From Paratinospora sagittata (taxonomy: Eukaryota > Streptophyta > Magnoliopsida > Ranunculales > Menispermaceae), in NCBI GenBank assembly GCA_035771175.1, contig CM069606.1, positions 28,849,816-28,913,815 on the forward strand: a stretch of 64,000 nt of DNA, given 5' to 3'. The notes below the pieces were generated by a model. It did not search any database, was not told where the DNA came from, and saw nothing but the letters and a program-made list of their open reading frames with translations. A program made the translations under genes and the position numbers. Below are positions 57,163 through 64,000 of this stretch, piece by piece (position 1 is the stretch's first letter; every line of letters begins with the position of its first letter).

Positions 57163-57800
57163 ACTTTATTATATTATTTATTATTTACATATACGTTTCT
57201 ATAAAATAAAAACTTATAAAATTATTTACCAATATTATAAACTAACTTATAGAAATAATTATTCATTTAATATCAATTCAATATTAAATTATTAATTCAT
57301 TCTATTTTTTTTAAAACTTAGGAACGTATTAATCGAAGTGTTTGATTTAATTTTAATAAATAATTAAAATTAATTATTCATGGAATTGTATACAATAGAT
57401 TATATATCTTTATTATATTATTTATTGTTTATATATACGTTTTTATAAAGCTAAAACCTATAAATTTAATTATATGTTCACTGTAAACTAACTTATAAAA
57501 ATAAGTATTCATTTATCATTAATTATATTAGTAAATTATTTTTCAATGTTAATTAATTATGTTTTATTGAAAAACTTAGGAACTTATTAATTGAAGTGTT
57601 TTTGTTTAATTTAATAAATAATTAAAATTACTTATTCATGTAATTGTGCACAATAAATTATATATCTTTATTATATTATTTATTGTTTATATATACGTTT
57701 TCATAAAACTAAAACCTATAGATTTAATTATATGTTCACTGTAAACTAACTTATAAAAATAAATATTCATTTATTATAATTATATTAATAAATCACTACA
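57163..57800. repeat. AT-rich tandem array, about 250-bp unit, 2.5 copies
   Basis: CTTTATTATATTATTTATTGTTTA-like starts lie at 57163, 57407 and 57665 (spacing 244 and 258). Copies two and three are much closer to each other than to copy one. It lies in U3 of the LTR ending at 58000. Confidence 0.85.
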
Positions 57801-58000
57801 CTGTTTTGGACAGTTTTCTCCTATTTGCAATTTACACTCTATATACATGTATTACATCTTAAAATTCATGTCAAATACATACTAGTACCCCTAATACGCA
57901 TAAAATATGCTATATATACGTATAAACTATAATCATACAATCAAACTAATCATAGGATAAATCATGAGATTTGGAATTCAAAACTAAGGGGTGTGTTACA

Positions 58001-58603
58001 TGTCTTAGCCCTTCATGTAATTTGATTTAGTAGATTCATGTTAGTTGTGTCTCTTTTATATAGGCTTATTTATTCATCTTTCAAAAATTTGGACTTAATT
58101 AATTAATTTTAAATGAGTCATAATAGAATTATCTGCAGACCAAATAATTAATGTGAATAATCGTGGTTACATAAATGTTTTTTATGCAATAGAGGAAGCA
58201 AGTCAAAATAGAAAAACTGTCATTGGCTTTAAAGATAATCAAGCTTGAACTGATGACTTCCATGACGTCTAGGTGGCACTATTTCTAGTTGTCAATTACC
58301 TAATGCAATTCTCATTCTTAATTCAAGCTTGAGACCAATTATGTTCAAGGATATACAAATATACTTAGCATAGACTGAGTTGTAAAAAAATCAATTAAAA
58401 TCTAAAGAATTCTGTTAAGATTTAAATTAAAGTTAGAAAGTGCATTAAAATTTAAAATTAATAGATAATGTTTTAAATGTGGTTAATCCTGTTAACAGGG
58501 TCTGATCACTTGATTGTTCCTTTATGCATAAATTGGTCAACTTGACTGTATGCTTTTGACCTAATCAAAAGGATTTTTTCCCACTTGTATTATGGGGTGT
58601 AAT

Positions 58604-58638
<35 letters not shown>

Positions 58639-59102
58639 TGGTTGAATTCCGGCTTAATGAGTTAAAAGAAGTGTTTACAAGTTAGAATTAGAAAAGATTG
58701 ATATGAAGATTCCAACCTTCCCCAAAAGTGTTTCCTGTTCTATCACTTCATTTGCAACCCAACCCCACTCCCAAATTCAAATTCCTCCTCCGCTTCTCTC
58801 CAGCCTCCAGGTATTTGAACTTGAATTTGCTTCCCTATTCGCTTCTTCAGTCGCAGATCGGCAAATCCATGTCGTACGCTGATAATGCGAATTCATAGTT
58901 TCTCTTCAACAACGACTTTTGATCCTCAATTCATCTTTTTCTGTAGCACGGATTAGTGGTTTCTGAAAATTAATTTGTTTGCTCGCTTGAATTGCTCGAT
59001 TTCATTCCCTCAGCTCCTGAGATTAAAGCTCGCTCGAACGCTGGTATGTGTTGGTGTAATGCTTGTGTGCTTCATCGTCGGTGAGGAAGTTAGGAGGAGA
59101 AA
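58001..59102 (+). promoter_or_regulatory. Formin upstream region and 5' UTR
   Basis: No LTR sequence is recognised after 58000. A run of 31 T lies at 58607-58637. From about 58740 the sequence becomes CT-rich and has the look of a plant 5' UTR (CCTCCTCCGCTTCTCTCCAGCC at 58784-58805, shown here as one short block). CAG|GTATTTG at 58806-58812 could be the donor of a leader intron. No clear TATA box could be fixed. Confidence 0.45.
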
Positions 59103-62100
59103 ATGACCCTCTTCAGTAGATTCTTCTACCGAAGACCTCCTGATGGCTTGCTCGAATTCGTTGAGAGAGTATACGGTAAGCTACGTCGTTTTTTTTTTCC
59201 TTTATAATCTTTGATTTTCTTGCTGTTTTGTTTGATGGGAGGCGCTTATCTTACTTGGAAAGGAATGCGTTATTTTGCAGTATTTGATTCGTGCTTTTCG
59301 ACGGAGGTTTTACCTGATGGAATGTACCCCATTTACTTACACGAAATCATAACCGAATTACATGAAGAATTTGCAGAATCTGGTTTTCTAGCATTGAATT
59401 TTCGTGAAGGAGAGAAAAGAAGCCAATTTGCTGAAATTCTGTGCGAGTATGATGTTACTGTTATGGATTACCCGAGGCAATACGAAGGGTGCCCTTTACT
59501 TCCCCTATCTTTGCTTCAGCATTTTCTTCGCGTTTGCGACAGTTGGTTGTCAATGGGGAATCAGCAGAACATTATTTTGCTACATTGTGAGAGAGGAGGT
59601 TGGCCACTACTGGCTTTTCTTCTTGCTAGCTTTTTGATGTTCAGAAAGTTGCACAGTGGAGAGCAGAGGATTCTTGAAATTGTTCATCGAGAGGCGCCTA
59701 AAGGCCTTTTACAGCTTTTATCGCCTTTGAATCCGTTGCCATCTCAGCTTCGGTATCTTCAGTATGTGGCAAGGAGAAATATATCTCGAGAATGGCCGCC
59801 AACGGAGCGGCCTCTTTCTTTGGATTGCCTAATTCTTCGACGTATTCCCAGCTTTGATTCGCATGTTGGGTGTAGACCGGTTATAAGGATTTTTGGTAGG
59901 AATTTGCTTAGTAAGGATGGGCTTTCAACACAGATGCTCTTCTCTATGCCCAAGAAGAAGAAATCACTACGACATTATCAACAGGTGAACGGTTTTTTTT
60001 TTTCTTTTGGGTCAAAGCAATCATAAATTTATAATCATATTCTTATATCCAGTCATTATAATTCATGAAAATGACCTCTCATGCAGGTAGACTGTGATGT
60101 CATTAAAATTGATATCCAATGTATGGTTCAAGGAGACGTTGTCTTGGAGTGCGTTCACCTAGATTTGGATTCGGAAAGGGAAGTCATGATGTTTCGTATA
60201 ATGTTTAATACTGCTTTTATACGATCTAACATATTGATGCTCAATCGTGAAGACTTAGACATCCTTTGGGATTCAAAGGAGCGTTATCCAAAAGGTTTCC
60301 GTGCAGAGGTGACTATTTCTTAAGGATTATGCGGGTCTTTTTTTTCCCTTCATTCTTTGATACGATGTTGATGCATATGCTAATCTTGAGTCCTTACATG
60401 ACTTCAGGTTCTCTTTGGGGATGTTGAGAGCATCTCCCCTCCAAGAGCCCCAACTGCAACATTAAATGGTGAGGAGAAAGGAGGATTGCCCATTGAAGCA
60501 TTTTCTAGGGTCCAAGAACTTTTCAGTGGTGTTGAATGGGTTGATACTGGTGGTGATGCTGCTTTGTGGTTACTCAAGCAAATTTCAGCCAATGCATTGC
60601 AAGAAAAAATTGAAAAACTAATTTTAAATGATGCAAAAGAATTGTCAAGATTGCAAAGTAGGATGAGTGCCCAAACATCACCAACAGAATCTGAAGATGA
60701 AACCAACGCATCTGAGGTTGCTGATATTTTGGATTTTATGGAATCTGATCACATTCTGTCTGAAGAAAACTTAAAAGGAACAAATGTGGATTACTTTGAG
60801 AATTTTGAATCTCCAGATCTTCCCTTAAAAGATTCCTCTCCTCAAAAGGATATGGTTTCCCATACGAAGGAAGTTCCAGTGGTGGAGACAGTCCCAAATG
60901 ATGGCTCACAAGCTAATGACAATATTCCACCACCTCTGCCTGCTGAGCTACCCCTTCCTTTGACTGAAAGCATCGAACAACTGTATCCACCTCCACCACC
61001 ACCACCCCCACCACCCCCACCCCCACTTTTCTATGCTAATAGTAAGCTTCATTCAAGATCACCTACCCCTCCACCCCCTCCTCCACCTCCTCCAACAATT
61101 TCTAATAATTGCCCTCCACCACCTCCACCTCTACCTACAGCTTCCACAAGAGCCCCACCTCCTCCTTCTCCACCACCACCACCACCACCACCACCACCTC
61201 CGCCACCTCCTTCTGCAACTACTAGTAGAGCCGCACCTCCGCCACCTCCTCCACCTCCTCCAACAAGTTCTAGTATTGGCCCTCCACCACCTCCACCACC
61301 TCCACCTCCTCTTACAACTAGTAGAGCCCCACCTCTGCCACCTTCCCCACCTCCAACAATTTCTAGTATTGGCCCTCCTCCGCCACCTCCACCTCCTCCA
61401 CCTCCTCTTACAACTAGTAGAGCCCCACCTCTGCCACCTCCTCCAACAATTTCTAGTATTGGCCCTCCACCACCTCCACCTCTACCTACAACTTCTAGAA
61501 GAGCCCCACCTCCTCCTCCTCCTCCTCCTCCTTCTCCGACAATTTCTACTATAGGCCCTCCACCACCTCCTCCGCCTCCCTCTACAACTTCTGTTAGGAG
61601 CCCACCACCACCCCCACCACCCCCTGGCACTGTATCTAATAGGCCACCTCCCCCACCACCTCCCCCTTTGAGTTCAAGTCGTGTAGGGAAAACAACTACA
61701 ATTGGTGCAGTTCCCGGGGCTCCTCCACCTCCTCCACCTCCTCCACCTCCTTCAGGATCTACTCGACAAGGTCTAGTTCCTCCTCCACCACCACCACAAG
61801 TGCCAAGGACAACAAGTGTTGTGCCCCCACCACCACCTGGTGGTGCCAATCTACCAGGTCCACCTCCACCGCCTGGAGGAAAGGTTTCTGCTGGACCACC
61901 CCCAGCACCGCTTGTTGGAAGAGGAAAGGCCACAATTTCAAGTCATGGAAAAGGTCGGGGAACTGCAGGTGCTGCTATTGGACCAAGAAAGGCTTCTTTA
62001 AAGCCTTTACATTGGGTTAAAGTGACTCGTGCAATGCAAGGGAGTTTATGGGCCGATTCCCAGCAGCAAGAAAACGAGACAAGGTATGGGCATACACATT

Positions 62101-62952
62101 TATCAATGTATACATTTATTAATGGGTCCATACAACACATGCTTGAGATATAGGAAGTTTTGTTTCTTTTTATTTGCTGATAAAAAAAAAAAAAACTATT
62201 AAGAGAACAAGATGGAAGAAATGAGATTAACTTCCTCTAGGATATTGATATATAGGAAATTTCTTTGCTTGATGTGGATTTCTAGCACTGTTTAACTTCT
62301 GGCCTTCAACCATGATAGAATATTTAATGGTTGCATTAACTAGAATGAGTACCCTATGTAGTTGAGAAAAGACTTAGTTGATTTGAGTATTAACTAGAAT
62401 GAGTATGCTTGTGCTTAATTTTTGTCCATTCCCATAGTTCCTATTTGACGAGCAAAATACAAATGTTCATTGGACTGAATATTTCAGCAGCAAAATTGTA
62501 TCATTTGCTCATGTCGAATGCTTAATCTTGTCCAGTCCCATAGTTCTTCTTGTTCTTGTTCTTGTTCTTTTATTTTTTCTGCTTTTTTATTTTATTTATT
62601 TATTTATTTTTTTCTGGAGAGAGATCTTGTTCAATGAGTCTCCACATGTTGAATAGTCTTGATCATGCTCACATGTTCCATCTACTCAAAATCAATTTAT
62701 GCATAAAGATGCAATCCTTCTCTCCTCCACTAGGTGTTTGTGTTTGCTTGCCTTGTGCTTCTGCATGCTTTTGATATTCTTTCCTGAAATGCCTATGTAA
62801 CTTCGAAGAAATTGTTCCACAGGGCCCCTCAAATAGATATTTCAGAACTGGAAAGTTTGTTTTCTGCAAATGTTACCTCTAGTGTGAGTGGCACGGAGAA
62901 GGGTGGAATTCGACGAGGTTCTAATATTAACAAACCAGAGATAGTCCAATTG
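59103..62952 (+). CDS. Class II formin (PTEN-like, C2, FH1, FH2), first five exons; 3' part beyond window
   Basis: Actin nucleation and elongation factor. Exons by GT-AG rules: 59103-59175, 59281-59984, 60087-60308, 60408-62083 and 62823-62952, together 935 codons with matching phases. The start MTLFSRFFYRRPPDGLLEF is the usual class II N-terminus. A PTEN-like part (residues about 1-165) has HCERGGWP at 126-133: the cysteine of the CX5R loop is there but proline stands in place of arginine, so no phosphatase activity is expected, as is known for this class. A C2-like part follows (to about 345), which in the family binds phosphoinositides. A low-complexity acidic linker leads to a very long FH1 (about 518-850), which recruits profilin-actin. 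FH2 begins with LKPLHWVKV (about 863). The fifth exon ends ...KPEIVQL. The next exon is not within 62953-64000, so that intron exceeds 1 kb. No stop or shift is seen; the gene looks intact. Confidence 0.95.
60960..61990 (+). repeat. FH1 polyproline coding repeat with a 96-bp in-frame duplication
   Basis: Blocks of 6-14 prolines alternate with short spacers such as TTSRAPP, TISSIG and TSSSIG. The segment starting CCTCCTCTTACAACTAGTAG at 61305 recurs at 61401, a 96-bp (32-residue) step, so reading frame is kept. Copy number may vary between individuals. The glycine-rich frame of 294 residues on the opposite strand (61049-61933) is the mirror image of this repeat. Confidence 0.85.
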
Positions 62953-64000
62953 GTAATATACTTTCATTACATTAAGTTGTGAGAGTAATATTAGTGCTAG
63001 GATTTTATTTTACATGTTTAAGTATGATTCATAGCTAATGGTTTTGCTGCAACAACTATTCTCATTTCAATGACTTTCCAACAGCCAATGAGTCTTACGT
63101 TCTTCGTAAAAATTTATATATCTTGAACACCAGTAAAATAGGGAACAATTTAAGAGTGTCAACCAAATGAACGGGGTTTGTTTAATCCTAAGTTAAGATA
63201 TGTTTTTGATTTTCATTCTTTTGCCATGACTAGGTAGCAGTTATGCTCATTTAGCTACGATTTAGCTGAGTTGGGTCACCTGGAGTCTTCCTTTTAGCAG
63301 TTTGTGCATATAACCATTCCTTTGCAAGTGTGTTTTATTTTTTACTTTTTCTTTTCCCATATAGACATCCACACTTCATATATTCTTACAAACGATCTTT
63401 TAATAAAAACTTAAGCTGAAACTTTTCTCTTAATTGTGCTTCTAGACTAGCTGCTTGTGACCTCATTTAAACAACTTGTCAATTTGTTGGGATTTCATTT
63501 ATCAATAGGGCTCATTTTCTTGAAGTTCAGTCATTTTTATTCTTTTCTCATAAAGTAGTTTTTCTTTTGTCAATTGTCGAAGATTTGAACTTATATAAAC
63601 TTCCAAGGGCCTTGATGATAGAGAGAGAAATGTTTGTGCTTTCACTTATAAAAAGTTATGCAACCTTGGATGTGGTGGTGAAGAAGGCAAAATCATTACA
63701 GACCACTGACTTGTTATCCCCAAGGACTTCTAGGATAAAAAAAAGGGTTCTATAATATAAGTTTTCTTCTTTGTTTTTTTCTCTCCTTGCTCGGTTTGAA
63801 ATCAAAAAGAAAAAAGGAAAGTCCTCTGGCCCTATTGATTAATTTGTTATAGTACTTGTATTAGTAACTGATTGTAATATTCTAATCATAATGTAATTAT
63901 AATTCTGTTAGAAGATTGAACGCATTTCTTTTGTTTAATAAGGAAAAAATTATTACAACTCACTAACCTATCATCATGAAGGATTAAACATTTAACTTGC
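62953..64000 (+). other. Formin intron, incomplete
   Basis: It starts GTAATATAC after the fifth exon. No segment resembling the next FH2 exon (VDLRRAYNCE-like start) is found up to the window end. The open frame at 63567-63755 has no formin similarity and no splice signals that would fit. Confidence 0.75.

Larger units (their letters stand above)
54627..58000 (-). mobile_element. 5' LTR of minus-strand PF20167-type element, enlarged
   Basis: Ends TGTCACACCCC (54627) and GGGGTGTGTTACA (58000) are inverted copies. The first 160 bases match the end of the plus-strand LTR at 27645. A minus-strand TATA region (CTATTTAAGAACC) is at 55437-55449, with the family word TTGTTCGGGCACAACGCC / TGAACGTTCAAGCGCC upstream (55452-55489). 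The span of 3374 bp, against about 1350 for the relative, is due to inserted matter at about 55500-57130 and a tandem array at 57163-57800. A tandem pair with ACGTACA/TGTACGT arms is at 55058-55184. The 139-residue frame at 55306-55725 crosses the TATA region and is not taken as a gene. Confidence 0.7.

Noticed and set aside
59211..60026. Formin start at the ATG in 59235 within a single 271-residue frame
   Set aside because: This frame reads through an intron (59176-59280 with GTAAG and TTTGCAG). The ATG at 59103 gives the usual class II N-terminus and joins in phase.
61049..61933. 294-residue glycine-rich frame on the minus strand, and a leucine/histidine-rich frame at 61033-61554
   Set aside because: Both are other-frame readings of the formin polyproline repeat (CCACCT runs read as Gly or Leu/His).
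63567..63755. 62-residue frame as the next formin exon
   Set aside because: No FH2 similarity and no matching acceptor and donor; left as intron.

Overview
This is a repeat-dense stretch of nuclear DNA from a flowering plant, most likely a eudicot. It holds one recognisable host gene, a class II formin at the right edge, with standard GT-AG introns. Almost everything else is LTR retrotransposon sequence. The species cannot be named from the sequence.

Layout. 1-6173: minus-strand Copia (SIRE-like) LTRs and a broken gag, with a broken Ty3/Gypsy gag and a 244-bp Athila-like solo LTR. 6174-18030: Gypsy and Copia LTRs, including a Copia-type solo LTR (12024-14818) flanked by GTAGA. 18031-23951: a Copia LTR piece, an Athila element (LTR, tRNA-Asp-type PBS, gag), then the 3' end of a Copia element with its PPT and LTR. 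23952-29507: an element coding for a 'putative plant transposon protein' (PF20167-like), whose LTR is split by a Gypsy-type solo LTR (25147-27485, flanked by CTCTA). 30308-33556: a decayed Tekay/Del-like chromovirus that has lost its reverse transcriptase. 34090-53637: a large nest in which a non-autonomous element (C) carries an Athila solo LTR and a Mutator-like element with long terminal inverted repeats. Its 3' LTR is split by a gag-only Copia element (D), and D's 5' LTR is split by a one-LTR Athila derivative (M). 53638-58000: a minus-strand relative of the PF20167 element with a very long LTR. 58001-64000: formin promoter, 5' UTR and the first five coding exons; the gene runs off the window.

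No retrotransposon here looks able to move by itself: each coding region has stops, frameshifts or missing domains. The nesting gives a relative history: M is younger than D, D younger than C, and the Athila solo LTR and the Mutator-like element are younger than C.

Two recurring designs stand out. First, in many LTRs, Copia and Gypsy alike, the segment just upstream of the TATA box is an array of short, often self-complementary words, and each family has its own word. Second, several SIRE-like LTRs carry, between TATA box and PBS, a series of about 30-nt units. Each unit can fold into a small hairpin, the stem bases change in matched pairs between units and families, and the loop keeps a CCYGYAA core. 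Both are read by eye and need computation, but they are the best candidates here for an undescribed system.
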